The notes beneath the pieces were generated by a model. It was not told the origin of the DNA. It saw nothing but the letters and a program-made list of their open reading frames with translations, and did no database searches. A program made the position numbers and the translations under genes. From contig OY804575.1 of assembly GCA_963680875.1 (NCBI GenBank), positions 106,045,505 through 106,109,504 on the forward strand: 64,000 nt of DNA, given 5' to 3'. The DNA is from Bathymodiolus brooksi. Its lineage: Eukaryota > Mollusca > Bivalvia > Mytilida > Modiolidae. Below are positions 1-11,828 of the stretch, one piece after another; position 1 is the first letter of the stretch; every line of letters starts with the position of its first letter.

Positions 1-600
1 GAACGCGATCATTTGAGACACAGATGTTCCGTAACGGTTAACTAAGTCACATTTGCGACCGTAAAACTTTCAAAGTGATGACTTTCACCTGGAAGCATTT
101 GTGCAGTAGCTTCCGTGTTAGCAACAACTCGCCATCAAGGAAATTAAGCTTTGAAATATCGGATTGTCCGTTTCGTGGTGTATGTCAACGTATGGAACAG
201 CCCTAGCTGTATATGTGGTGTCCTTTATCAGCAAAATCACAAAATTTAGAATTACAGTGTATTTAGTAATAGCACACCATCTATATATTGGAAAGTGAAA
301 TTGAAGGACCGGACCCATTCATCTTCAGTTGACGGCGAGAAGGCTATCACAGTTAGCATCCATATGAATGCTGACAGTCTGTTGAAACACACGTCCACCA
401 AACAAGTATGTTGTCTAATAAAAAACCCGAGCATTTAGATGATATCAGTTGCAATAGGTACTTTACAAAATAAGATTTGTTCCTTCCTAAGACAATGGAT
501 TTGTAACTACGTTGACCATTTTTTATGAAACAGGTTTGAGCTAATTCTGTAAATATCTCATTTAGTGTTGAGTGAAGAATAGTTGTCAAATGTTTTAATG
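1..600 (-). pseudogene. Decayed reverse transcriptase fragment (Penelope-like type, class uncertain)
   Basis: The minus strand holds pieces of one reverse transcriptase spread over three frames. Visible pieces are the fingers/palm segment with SFNFTFQYIDG near 276-330, a following segment with IKDTTYTARA near 200-240, and a C-terminal piece reading DLVNRYGTSVSQM at the left edge. The catalytic box is YIDG where YIDD is expected, so one metal-binding aspartate is lost. Frameshifts and stops separate the pieces. I recognise this RT lineage as a common interspersed repeat of bivalve genomes; placing it among Penelope-like elements rests on memory and is not secure. The 3' continuation lies outside the window. 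A second, 3' fragment of the same family sits at 37975-38176. Confidence 0.6.
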
Positions 601-1592
601 CTATTGTATGACGATATGGACCTTGATTTTGTACTCTAGCATATGCTTAGAATTCTTCACAATCCACATCTGATTTACACCATAACTTGACTAGCTAATA
701 TCACAGTAACTCTATTAACTACTGATAGATGCTAATACTTTGTGAGGATGTTTTGTGGAGTATTTGGCTGAACTAGAAATATAACGCAGTTTGTAAGGAC
801 TCTTGTGTAATTCTGTATTCCAGTACAGTCACATTAATTTTGTTTGTGTTTAAGCTACATGAATCTTCATGATTGTCTATTTAATTTATTCCGTGTCCGA
901 CTCTCTTTAAAAAGTACGATAAGATTGCACCATTTTCCTGTATCGAGGGCTCGCTATAAGCCACGCACAGGCAGGTTGACAAATGATATTGGTTTTATTG
1001 TATTGCGTTTAGGTTTGAATATAATTAACGTTATGTTGTATATACATAATAATAAAAGATTATAGCCAGTAATATTCCATTACCCATTACATCATGTAGT
1101 CTTATCTAAGACATTAAATACTAATTAATTTATATTCGGACGAACATAGTGAGGTATAATATAACCAGTTCTACCTCTTTGGTTGATATTTCAAAGGAAC
1201 ACACGACAAACCTATCATTTCCTTTTTCAAAGATGTCGTCTTTACATTTCATCTATTTGTACACTCATCCATTTTCAGTTTTTTCTTTTCCTCAACAAGT
1301 GTTTTTAAGCTATGCCGTATTTAGTTATAATCTTTGTCTCTTCAACCCAGACGTCATCACCATGGTTTAATACATGAATATACATTTTAGTATGGCGAGA
1401 ATCAATTTCAAAACACGACAGATAAACTTGTCCGCGTAAAAATGTGTTCATGGTGAGTATCTATTGAGAACCCTTGAAAACACAAACAATCAAAGTTCAT
1501 ATTCTAACCAATTTCAACATAATCAGTTCATGTCTTGTATTTTTCTTTTTCTTCAAACATACTCATAATGTTAACTGTACTATATTTTACAG

Positions 1593-1730
1593 AATGCTCC
1601 AATGGTTACCATGGATATCAGTGTGCAGACCGTTGTGACACATGCAACACTAATTTATGTGACCGAATTGAAGGAAATTGTACATATGGATGCATTGAAG
1701 GATACACAGGACACCAGTGTCTATTTTCAG
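1593..1730 (+). CDS. Receptor A: membrane-proximal EGF-like exon
   Basis: This 138-nt exon is flanked by an acceptor (ttttacag) and a donor after TTTTCAG at 1731, in phase 1-1, the classic arrangement for a shuffled EGF module. It encodes a 46-residue domain with eight cysteines, opening CSNGYHGYQC and ending CTYGCIEGYTGHQC. The pattern is that of laminin/MEGF-type EGF repeats, extracellular and disulphide-bonded. Its closest relative here is the 138-nt exon at 42049-42186 on the other strand, which also directly precedes a transmembrane exon. The domain looks intact. Confidence 0.8.
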
Positions 1731-2415
1731 GTTTTTGAAATATAGTTTAGCATTGCAATAGTTATTTCCTGTAAATAGTAATAATACCCATCGATACACA
1801 CATAGTCTGATTTATTAAGATAATCACCCCATGAGTAATGTCATGGAAATCAAATAAATATGCATTCCACGGGTTACGTATTTAGGTTTATTGCGACGCG
1901 TCACAGTAACCTCTGAATAGATACAACAACATATGAAGCGGATATGCTAACCATAAGTACGGTATTTGACAAGTCGACAACTGGGTGAAATAGATTGCTA
2001 TAGAAACTATCTTAATGAACACGTTGATATATAATTTAATCAAATTAATACAAACGTAGATATCTAATATAATCTTATTAAAACAAACAACAGTAATAAT
2101 AAACAAAAAAGAAGAAAAAAATCAAATTTATTCTGGTTTCAGTTAAATATTAACATATGTTCCAATTTAGAGACATGTTTGTGTTTTTTTTGGCTATGGT
2201 AATACACAGCAGTAACTGAAAGTAGAGGAATCAAATGTCATCTCAATATAATTTGATTCAAGTTGGTGTAGTAAAAATAAACAAACACTAACGAAACTGT
2301 GCAAATTCATTCGTGTCCCACACTATCATGCTAGTCCTCCTGGTTAACCACATATCTCTGCCATCCAAATGAAATGATGTTATTTCATCTCTGTTATTAT
2401 TATTCAATTTTTTAG

Positions 2416-2533
2416 AGACCATTTTGTCTTGTCAAGTACATTGTACATGTACACTGAACATGGTCTATACAGGAGTTGTAACCTTCATTGCTACTACATT
2501 AATGTGTGTCATTATATTCCTGGCTATATTGAG
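2416..2533 (+). CDS. Receptor A: transmembrane exon
   Basis: The 118-nt exon starts after the acceptor tttttag and ends at TATTGAG before gtattc, phase 1 to phase 2, exactly as in the transmembrane exon of receptor B. It encodes a short juxtamembrane stretch followed by a hydrophobic helix that begins near NMVYTGVVTF and runs through CVIIFLAIL into a basic tail. The nucleotide match to 40746-40866 is clear over the last 70 bases (both end in CTGGC.ATATTGAG). The juxtamembrane part differs from B and contains three cysteines. The product would be a single-pass membrane anchor. An alternative start two bases downstream (second AG) would break the phase. Confidence 0.75.
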
Positions 2534-3080
2534 GTATTCTTTGATTTAGTTTATCATTCAATATTGTGTATATGTTCCACAACACGCATTAAATTAAACA
2601 ATAATTCAAAACTATTTTTTGACATACAAATGTAACAACATATGTGGCTCCCCCTTTAATTTGTTTGTTCATCTTTATACAGAGATATGTTCCACAACAC
2701 GCATTAAAAATAAAATAATATTAATTCAAAGCTATTTTTTGACATAGCTGCATCTGTGGATTTCCCCTTTAATTTTATTTTCATCTTTATAGAGAGATAT
2801 CATGCAATCCTATGTAAATGTAGGCAAATTTGGCGTACACACATTTTCATGAAATATTCGACGAAAATATTCTAACTCATGTTAAAGCGTGATACTAACT
2901 ATGACTTCCATGAAATATTTAGATTCTGGTAGTTGTTAGTAATGAAAATACATGTTATAATAAACTTTAATATTCTTCATGTTCTCAGTTGTTTTTCTAA
3001 TATAAATATCAAGACGGTGTTGAAATAATTAACTGTTATTTTTTTAATTTGATGGCAATTTGATTTTAGCAACTCAAACA

Positions 3081-3243
3081 GATAAATATACAATATTGGT
3101 CTGTTGACGGTAAATATAGAATTTATTTGACAAGGCTGATAAACGGGGTGAAAGACGAGCTTCTAGCGAGTCTTTCTCCCCGTTTCGCGCCGAGTCAAAT
3201 AAATTCTATATTTACCGTCAACAGACCAATATTGTATTTATCC
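3081..3243. repeat. Imperfect palindrome (foldback), about 75-bp arms
   Basis: The left arm reads caatattggtctgttgacgg and continues through ataaatt; the right arm is its reverse complement and ends at 3234, extending as tatttatc. The two arms differ by a few bases near the tips and become weaker towards the short loop at about 3158-3169. The structure is typical of a foldback or MITE-type element. It lies in the long intron of receptor A. Confidence 0.8.
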
Positions 3244-3533
3244 TGCAATCCACGATGTCCTAAAAAATAATCTTAACTCGTAAAAATGCATTTTTTAATG
3301 CAACGGAATCCTCACTATTTGGCGTAGTAAAATACCAGATTTTTTTTGCTGACAAAAATTCGCGAACAAATAGTTCTCAAAAGGAAGTGAAATAACTTTA
3401 TTTAAGTGAAGATTTATTGATTAAGGTGAAAATCTATATAGCAAATTGATAGTTTAGAACTTGAAATATATATATTTAATATGTTTTTCATAGATATGAA
3501 AACACATTAATTTAGCGATCATACGTCACATGC

Positions 3534-3795
3534 GGTCATACTTAAATACGCCTGCAGTAGTAACCAGGTAAATATATACGCCTGTGTGAAAAGGTATACG
3601 CCTGCAACTATATGATTCACTTTTATTTTTATTTTTTTATATCAAATAATAAACATCCGATATATTCCTTTTACTAGTTTATATTAAAAAAAATAAAATA
3701 AAAAAGAACCATATAGTTGCAGGCGTCCACCTTTGTATGACACACAGGCGTATATATTTGCCTGGTTACTACTGCAGGCGTATTTAAGTATGACC
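3534..3795. repeat. Long inverted repeat (foldback MITE), about 105-bp arms
   Basis: The left arm begins ggtcatacttaaatacgcct at 3534, and the right arm ends in its reverse complement at 3795. Inside both arms the word acgcctg recurs three times, and both flank the words tagtaaccagg and tgcaactatatg. The middle, about 3640-3690, is AT-rich and unpaired. A few indels separate the arms, so the hairpin is old but easily recognised. No coding capacity is visible. Confidence 0.85.
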
Positions 3796-4169
3796 CACAC
3801 AGTTTGTAAACATGTGAAAGCAATACACACATACATGTATAGACGATTCGAGCATGTTTTATGTAAACTAGGTAGAGTAGAGAAAACAGAAAGATTAATC
3901 ATTTATCTAAAAAAACTGAACTGATTCACGGAAATGTATTTAACAACGATGTCAAACACTCAAATGCTCAGTTATTGGGATATTTAGTCATTTGTGAAAA
4001 TTGTGTACACATTCACCATTTGTTATGGATGACCACGCCGTAAAACAGAACTAATTTGACTTGACATATTTGTATTGGAACTGTTAAAAGGAACATCGGG
4101 ATTGCTTCGACACGAAACATCAGAAGTGCTACTGGCTGTAGAATTTGTGGAGGTATTACGAGGTAAGTT

Positions 4170-5916
4170 TGCTGAAAAGCATTTATGTTGGTTTCACTTT
4201 CAGTGTTGCTGAGGATGTTTGATATTTTCTTGTGTCTTTCCTCACTCAATGTTGAGTAATTATTAATAAATGCCACATTGTTATGCCCTGATATTTGCAT
4301 AATATCTATCCCCTCCACATTGTTTTCTCTTAACTTCTGGACGGGATAAGATATTTTCTGGCACTGATTGATTAATGTCTAATTTGCAACTATCCTTCAT
4401 TTTTTTCATGAGACTGGAAAGTTTTCTTTCATGCACTTTTCTACCTGTTTCTAAAGCTCGTACAAATAAATTATGTATTTTGCGACAATGCAAGTATATA
4501 AAGGAGGAGAAGCTAATACCAATCTTCTGGACTTTACATAGGTTTCAATAGAAAATTGGAATTTATTTTTATAGAATAAAATAAAACTTTCATATATACA
4601 TGGTAAATTGAAGAAAATCAAAATAGAGATCTGATTTAGTGTCAACAAGCACCAGATATGATTTTAATTACTATATTTAACTTCTGTTTGTATATCATAA
4701 TCAAATGAATTAATATGCATTGAAGTCTACATGTATGTAGAATCCCCACCAACTATTTTCTTCATATCAAATTTGCTATTATTAAACCATAATCCATTGA
4801 TTGGTAAATTACATATTGCGATGTCACTAAGGAACCAAGAATATTATGGACATAGGTGTTGTGACCAGAAAAATATTAGAGTGAAGGATATATTTTTCTG
4901 GAATGAACAATATTTACATGATAATATTGGTTGTTGCGAGTAATGACTAATGTGCGAATATATTTTCTGAGTCGGATCATACAAAAATGCATTATGAAAG
5001 CTTGAAGTTTCAAATATTCAAACATTGCTAATTTAGTCTGCATTTTGTTCCTTTTTTCTTGTTATTTTATTAGTAAATATATAATAACATGTATTTTAAT
5101 TATAATCAATGCTATATTAATGTCTTTCAGATGAATGGCTGAATTAATGGTTTAACAGTGTACAATGTACATGTGATGTTTGAAATAAGTGCAAAGACTA
5201 TATATGAAAGAAATAATTGCATAAAAACCTATGAACGTTTTATAAAGATCTGATTAAACAAAGGACATTTTTCAAGAACTATCACTCAGTTGTTGCATAC
5301 AGGCCAGGGGTATGTGAATCAGTTTCAAATGGAATTTCACAAAATAAAAAATGTACTGTAATCCTGATCAACAGTGAGTAGAATTCCAGCAGATAAAACA
5401 CTAGTTTCAACTGACAAATCATACAACTTTGTTGGCATTTTGCAAAAAAAAAAATGTTTTAAAAAAAGATGCAAAACGATTGGAGGAAGTGACTGAATAC
5501 AATTATTCCAAATGGTTAAAACAAATTATATAGATATTTTGTGGTGTCATAAAGAATTCAGAATATAAAAAATTATCTATAATTTTAAAGTGACTTGATG
5601 TAATAGCAGGAATATGTGTTATTTTCACCTTGAAGAAATCTACTATCTGATTTGTTGAAGTAATTGATGTGAATTAATTGAACATTTAATATGAAGAAAT
5701 TTTATAATAAAATATATGTAGTAATCTTAGAGTTTGATGTTCAAACTGTACTGAGTTATTTAACCATATAAGTGTGTTTAGTAAAGATTGTGGTGTGTGA
5801 CTGCCCAGAACGTTTCTGTTATAAAGGATGTTAATTTCCTCATCTGTTGGAGGGCATGCCCTCTTTGGTTTATTCCCTTTGTCCTGTAGTTTTAGTTGCT
5901 TTTGTTTTGTTTTCAA
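4170..5916 (-). pseudogene. Crypton-like tyrosine recombinase relic (DUF3504-type)
   Basis: Two separated minus-strand pieces match the tyrosine recombinase family found in Crypton transposons and their DUF3504 relatives. The N-terminal piece (about 5916-5690) has PPTDEEINILYNRNVLGSHT followed by QSLLNTLIWLNN, where the family has a Trp-rich stretch and then an FGxRG-EH segment; only EHQTLR is left here. The C-terminal piece (about 4400-4180) has the end of the catalytic core: IDIMQISGHNNV with the active-site His, INNYS with the nucleophilic Tyr, and LSEERHKKISNILSNT. The HxxR region just before it is crossed by a frameshift. The middle, about 1.2 kb, is AT-rich and unreadable, so the element is dead. 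It sits inside the receptor A intron. Confidence 0.7.
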
Positions 5917-6200
5917 AGCTTCCCTGTCAAGTTATAAATGATTCGGATTTGTTTAAGATTTTTGTTTTGTTTTTTATTGACTTCTAGGATTTTTTTATCG
6001 TAAAATATGTATAAAAAATATGAAATTTTAGAATTATTAGTTTCATTTTGTCGGTTTGTAAATTTACAAATAGTGAGAACGAAAACATTTATTAAAAAAA
6101 AGACGACGTCGATTATTGACATTGGTTACGGTTAATATTTTAACTCCTTCACAGGAGAGCAAAAACACAAAAAAGTAGTTCCGGAATCTATGGGCGGGGC

Positions 6201-6271
6201 TTAAAAGTTTATTCGTAGGTTTAAAAGTTTATTCGTAGGCTTCAAAAGTTTATTCGTAGGCTACGAATAAA
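6201..6271 (+). repeat. Tandem 20-bp repeat, three units, ending in an inverted half-unit
   Basis: The unit ttaaaagtttattcgtaggt occurs at 6201, 6221 and (with one extra base) 6241. It is then followed by ctacgaataaa, the reverse complement of the unit end, so the last unit can form a small hairpin. A 14-base word, gattgcaggataaa, about 45 bp downstream is the reverse complement of tttatcctgcaatc at 3238-3251. Confidence 0.8.
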
Positions 6272-6469
6272 GCAAAAATGTATTCGTGTGGTATATTTGT
6301 ACAGCAAATGTACTGATTGCAGGATAAAATCTCACATATTCATAAAATAAAACAGTAACCAGCTTGTGTCGATGTCACCGGAAGACGACAAATTAGAAAT
6401 GTCACAATCGATAGTTGGTTATCTTGAGTATTTTTCCAGAAAAAAAATATATCTACAACACCGATATGA

Positions 6470-6640
6470 GTGTTTATGTTTGTATGCACCACGGTCCTGT
6501 ATGAATGCATACAATAACAAATGATGGTAATAATTTGTTCGACAATACGCATGTGAGAATTAAAATATATCGGGACTTTCATCACGGTATTATTTATATA
6601 ACCAATGAAAGACGTAATGTTAGAATTGAGTATGAGCGAA
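6470..6640 (+). repeat. Dispersed repeat, copy also at 43055-43220
   Basis: Both copies contain tgcatgcaccacgg or tgtatgcaccacgg followed by similar spaced words, and end near gaacgtcatgtttgaattg / agacgtaatgttagaattg. Overall similarity is moderate with indels. No structure or coding potential is evident, and the family is not recognised. Confidence 0.4.
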
Positions 6641-6910
6641 TCTGTGCAGGTTTTTATTTATCGTTTTTTTATATCTGGAAATGTAATAATCAAGAACCGG
6701 GTGATTGAGATCCCACTAACCGGCTTAAAACCACCATGTGTTAATGTATGTTAAATATCGTTATATATCGTGGTCTTTTGTATATTCAGTGATAATGTGG
6801 TGAGAAGTAATGGTTAACTTTGATGATATCGGTGGAATTATTGACTATCACAAATCTTTCTATTCATAATATCGACTTCGACCTACATACTCCATAAAAT
6901 GTATCTTGCT

Positions 6911-6966
6911 ATAATCACTGTCGTCAAAGAACTCCGGTCGGAAATGCTGTGTCATCTTCCGGTACA
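6911..6966 (-). repeat. Inverted copy of 10402-10456
   Basis: About 55 bases around ctgtcgtcaaagaactccgg are the reverse complement, with roughly one mismatch in five, of the stretch just before the receptor A cytoplasmic exon (ggagctctttgacgacag at 10432). The pair, 3.5 kb apart in one intron, may be terminal repeats of one element or two copies of a MITE. Confidence 0.6.
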
Positions 6967-7921
6967 AGTCAAATAGGCATGTTTGACATACAGGCGACGA
7001 CAAAAAGTAAGTATTATGATCATATAGTATTATTATATCTTGAATCCAGAAGATGTCGTTATCGGTCGATTATTTTTGCTTGTTTTTACCTATATATTAC
7101 TGTAGTTATCTTTATCGATTACTCAGATATAGATAAAATGATGGACATAAACAATGAAAAATGATAATAATGAGATTGAAATCATCAAATAAAGCTATAA
7201 AAAGTAGTTTATATGTGTAATTAAAGTACACAAACCCTTTGTAATGCTTATATACAGGATAGTTTGCACTGGCGTGCTACCATGAATAGTTTTAGACTTG
7301 CTACAGTGAAAAACACAATGATTATTTACGTATATTCGTTCCGGCTCTGTCAGCCACTACTTTCGGTTGGGTCGCAAAAATTGTGTTTAAGTAGAACCGG
7401 TTTGTCTATGTAAAAAATTGAAAGAATAGCGAAAACAGCTCAATATCACAATTATGTTTCTTTCGGTAATTTATTTAAGGTTCATTATAACACTTGTCAA
7501 GGGTATGTTCGACTTGCAAATTGATAAAAAGAAAAAAAAAGAAAAAAATGTCATCAATGAATAAAAGTTGTGAAAAAAAACAACAACAGCACATATTAAA
7601 AATATTTTACATGTGGATGTTTTGTATAACATCAAAAGGAAGAAATACAAAACGGTTTGTGCAGAATTGGCATTCGCCAAGTCACCTTCGACAGAATGGT
7701 CATGATTTTGTATAGAACTTTTAATTATTTTTCTTTATTTGCTATGCAGTTGAATTATTGCAATATTAAAAGAGTGTTTGATCAAAAGTAGGAACTCTCA
7801 CTGTTTATATAGATATCAAGTAACTCTTATTGTTTTGGATTAATTTTTGTTTTCAAATAATATATTGAAGGACAATAAAAAATATTTGATTAAAAAAATT
7901 AATAAAAATAAAATAAAAATA

Positions 7922-8130
7922 GGGAACCGCATCGGTAGCGTAATGGTTAGCGTGCTCGCCTCGAGTGCGATAGATTGTGGGTACGAGCCGTGGTCTTGTC
8001 AAACAAAAGACTATAAAATTGGTATTTGTTGCTTCTCCTCTAAGAACGCAGCATTAAGGGGAAATAGCAGAGACTGGTTATCTCGGAATCAGAATAATGT
8101 GTCCGAGTGGAGCGACATATCTACCCAATG
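7922..8130 (+). mobile_element. tRNA-derived SINE, family 1
   Basis: The head carries Pol III-type promoter boxes: an A-box-like tagcgtaatggttagcgtg and a B-box-like gggtacgagcc, spaced as in a tRNA. The body contains gctcatctcc-type cues such as ttgcttctcctctaagaacg and cggaatcagaataatgtg. A second copy lies at 46005-46212 on the minus strand and a weaker one at 40205-40400 (minus). The copies differ by many substitutions, so the family is not young. Confidence 0.7.
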
Positions 8131-8138
8131 ACTGTTAT

Positions 8139-8590
8139 TAGCTCATCTTGCCAAAGACAATGTGAGCTTTTACCATCAATTAGCGCCCGTCGTCCGTCGT
8201 CTTTCGTCCATTAACTATTCACATTTTAATCTTCTCCTCTGAAACGCCTCAATCAAATGAAGTGGAGCTTAGTAGGAAGCATCAAGCAGTTCTTGTTTCT
8301 AATTGGTCGATTTTATGAAATCTTCTCCTCTCAAACTGCTTAGCCAAATGAATATGGGTAATAACAAAATTACCGAACTCCAAACAATCTTCCAAAGGGA
8401 AAGTCAAAACTCATAAGTATATAAACAGACAAAATCTGTACACATTATTTCACTAAAGCTAGATACAATAAAAACCGAAACTTGGTAGGAAGCAACTATG
8501 GAAGGTCTTCTATAAAGATTGCCCATTTCATCCCGATCCGTTGACAAACATGGTCGCCACAGACTCCTCAACGGCTATTATACTGAAAGG
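8139..8590 (+). repeat. Mollusc interspersed repeat, interrupted by another repeat
   Basis: It begins with the hairpin gctcatcttgcc...gtgagc and the run gcccgtcgtccgtcgtc, followed by tcttctcctctgaaacgcc. I recognise this as an abundant bivalve repeat type. The homology stops at about 8352, is replaced by the family-3 repeat (8356-8438), and resumes as gaaacttggtaggaagcaac at about 8475, so the family-3 copy seems to have inserted into it. Confidence 0.5.
8356..8438 (+). repeat. Interspersed repeat family 3 (copy 1 of 4)
   Basis: The family opens gggtaataacaaaattaccg and continues with gggaaagtcaaaactcataa. Copies: here, 14075-14376 (minus), 40417-40715 (plus) and 49940-50025 (minus). The two long copies share about 300 bp, including ctgacttggtacaggcattt. 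I know this sequence as a common bivalve repeat but cannot name its class. Confidence 0.7.
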
Positions 8591-8639
8591 ATTCATCTGT
8601 AAAGAAAATTTAATGTATAGCAGATACTAGTTAGTGAAT

Positions 8640-10400
8640 GTTGAATGTAAAGATACACAAACATCTGTATGGCGCTCACAATATAATATAAATGTAGCAA
8701 TCAAATTGTCTGAAGCTTATACAAATAAAATGAGGATAATCGCAAGATTGAAACATAAGATGTTTTAATAGTATTTCTTCGCTGCCCAGTTAATGTTATT
8801 TTTTTTATCCTGCACTTGTTCTATTCGAGTAGTCACATTGCATTGACCAGATATTTTTTTGCTATACATTTGTATTTGGTTTCTGACCAAGATATCTTTT
8901 TCTGGTACTTGATTCATGTTGAGCGACGGTAAGAAACAGTAACAGGATTTATGCTTATAAACTTATAAGCGCGGACTTCACAGAGGTCACAATCAAAAAC
9001 GATAAGAACAACGCTTGTTTCTGCTCTTTTTAGACAATTTGACAGTTTCTTTGGGGCGATAGATATAAGAAAAACTCGTCAAAACTCGTATATATAAATT
9101 TTATATTTTCGACAATGTATATATATATTGTCTATTTTTTTCTCTCCCTCGTTTCACTCCTCAGAAAATATTGTTTTATTAACTAAAATAACTTAATATA
9201 AATAAGACTCGAGACAGTGTAGGATAGTGCGTTCGTTACAAGATCGCATAGCATTTATTATAAATATATATCAACATAACAAATTCATTGAGTCTGTCAT
9301 TTCTATTTCAACCCGAGAAAAAATGCAAAATATATACGAGTGATTGAAATTCTTTTGGCATTAATATTGGTGGATGGGCGGGTGTCTATAACATCCAAAG
9401 AACGAACTTTTGTCGTATTACAACTTGTAACGAACGTTGCATTAATCGAGTACACCTAACATTTTTTTTGTATACAAACTGCCAAAATCGTCCGTGCGGA
9501 AAGGAATTCAATACTACAGCCTTTGTTAATTTCCTTATCTGTAATGTTAATGTAAACATTATACTGTGAAGAAACTTAAATATCCATGAAGTTATTTCCA
9601 CAGAGTGACTTACTTCGTTATCAACGAGTATAAAATCAAAATATTGCCTTATAAAAAAGATCTCTCACGCCAATCGATGCGCCTGGACAGCTACTTAAAG
9701 TGAGTGTAGCGTATTGAGCACCAACCGTGATGTCAGTGCCACAAAAAGCATAAAACAAATCAAGTGTTCGCGACAGTAGCAATTTAACATAGAAATAACG
9801 ATTTGTTTTATTGTATAAAGTAGCTGAAATTAGCAGCCATGTCAAATATTCATACTACTGATCAGTATTTATCGCCTTTGAGATATTTCCTAATCATAAC
9901 TATCGTTAAATTGCAATATAATGCTCAATAACAATAAGATCAGTGGTATTTACATACTGACAAACCCGGCTATTTTTAAATGACCCAACCGGTTTGTATA
10001 CATGCTTACATTTTGAACAATCCGGATTTCAAAAACATCTGTTGACATGATGTTTTAGGGTATAACTATTTACTAATTGACTTTTCATCAACAAAATAGT
10101 ATTTTTAAGTAAAATCAATCATTCATCAATATGTTTTCTTTTTGGGCAACATTTAATTCATTCGTAAATGCAAGATATAGCGATATTTCAGTTGATTGTA
10201 ATGATTTTGAAACCGGATTCCTTATAAATTATAGAAAAATCAAATTTTACACTGCAAAAATAAATGATATTTGGACAAAAAATGAAATTAATAATAATAA
10301 CTATCATAAAGCATCATAATTCAAAACATTATATACACAGTATATTCATAAATACTTACGATAATTATCTGTGTCTTCTTTAAAAAAACCGCTTTAAAAT
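8640..10400. other. Intronic stretch with no gene seen
   Basis: This part of the long receptor A intron is AT-rich. Only short runs such as a tatatata stretch near 9118-9130 stand out. No splice-flanked coding exon, RNA gene or named repeat could be supported on either strand. Confidence 0.5.
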
Positions 10401-10401
10401 A

Positions 10402-10456
10402 TCCCGGATGTTGACCAAGCATTTTCGATCGGAGCTCTTTGACGACAGTGATAATT
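10402..10456 (+). repeat. Inverted partner of 6911-6966
   Basis: The stretch cccggatgttgacc...gatcggagctctttgacgacag ends 18 bases before the acceptor of the receptor A cytoplasmic exon, so the repeat or its ancestor adjoins the branch-point region of that intron. Confidence 0.6.
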
Positions 10457-10474
10457 GTATAATTTTTATTTTAG

Positions 10475-10575
10475 ATATATACTAGGAAAAAGAGATGGAG
10501 ACGCAAAGAAACAAAATAGACAAAATACGAGAGACTATTTGAATAGTACATTCACTAACGATTATGCAAATATTG
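10475..10575 (+). CDS. Receptor A: first cytoplasmic exon
   Basis: The 101-nt exon follows the acceptor tttattttag and ends before gtaagc, phase 2 to phase 1, identical in length and phase to the exon at 39068-39168 of receptor B. It encodes about 34 residues starting with the Arg/Tyr stop-transfer sequence RYILGKRDGD, then a Lys/Gln/Asn-rich linker, and ending STFTNDYANI. The KRDG, KQ and NDYxN positions are shared with receptor B. The NDYANI motif is a YxxI-type tyrosine site, plausible for phosphotyrosine or adaptor binding; that function is an inference. Confidence 0.8.
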
Positions 10576-11828
10576 GTAAGCTTTTTTCTAATTACCTTGG
10601 CTAATGGGTGTCCGACAAGAATATGATCAATACTATACATGTCTCACTGAGATTCAACTCTTGTAATAATAGTTGTAACCTCTAATCTTATATTGTAAAT
10701 CTGGCAGTAATCGTTGTCTGAATTATTCATCACGAACGCATTAATGCAAAGAAGTAAAATATCAAAACTGCTGATACATATTTAGTAGTTGCAATTTAAG
10801 ATATAATCTTATTGTAAAAAGTACTTTATTTAAACATTATTATTAATACCGAATTGCTGGAGACCACGAGCCTAATTGTCAATGAAGTGTGGTGTATGTG
10901 AAACCAATAGAGATGTGAGACTAAAGGTCGTGTAAAATGCAATCTGGAATAAATGTCAAACTCCAAAAGTATGCATTATTATTCTCTGTCAATGCAGGTG
11001 GAAAATTTGTGCTTCACTTTCAATTTCAGTATTTGATATTGTTTCAATGCTGAATACAACACAAAACCATGATACCTATCTTGTTTGGTTTCATTTAGGA
11101 GTATGATATTACAGTATTATCAATGAATTTTCTTTATACTAGCATATTAATTACATTGAAATAAAATGAGAAAAAAACCAATAAAAACGAATATGAAAAA
11201 TAACAGAACAAAACAAAAACAAAATAAGACAGCAAAGAAAGCAGTACGACACCACAACAACATTCAATCCGATTAAAATCAGATTTCCAACTTGCTCCCC
11301 TTTTCTGAAATGTCACGGCGTGTGAGATCTAGAAGCATTCCAATAAGGGTCATATGTGTGAGACCTTATATCATGCATATATAATGATATGATACACACT
11401 GTTATAACCTTTTTCATCCAATCAGATTGCTCGTAACGTGCACGTGACATTGTCTATCAATCGCTATTTCCACTGGTAGGTACATATGGTCACTCGTATG
11501 TGATCCCATCAGGCTTTTCACAAGTATTATACACCGCAATATCAGTTAAGGGGAATCATTGAAATATCTTATATTAATCAGATTGAAGAACGATTAGAAT
11601 CCACTTCGAAAATCGTACAAATTTACAAATACATTTCTGATTGCCATTTTATGAATATTCAGCTAAAATTGCCACGATCTTATAATTGTTCTTATACAGC
11701 ATTTTGAACCTGTGAATATATCCTTTGTAACCATTCGTCTATTAGTGGGGTTAGAATTGATTGGTAGACACATATAGCATGTGCTCATTTTTCCTTGGCA
11801 CTTTTCCATTGCTTCATATTTCTAAGAG

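Noticed and set aside
6949..7164. A membrane-segment exon with donor gtaagta near 7011
   Set aside because: The true transmembrane exon of receptor A was found at 2416-2533 with matching phase; this frame has no paralogous support.
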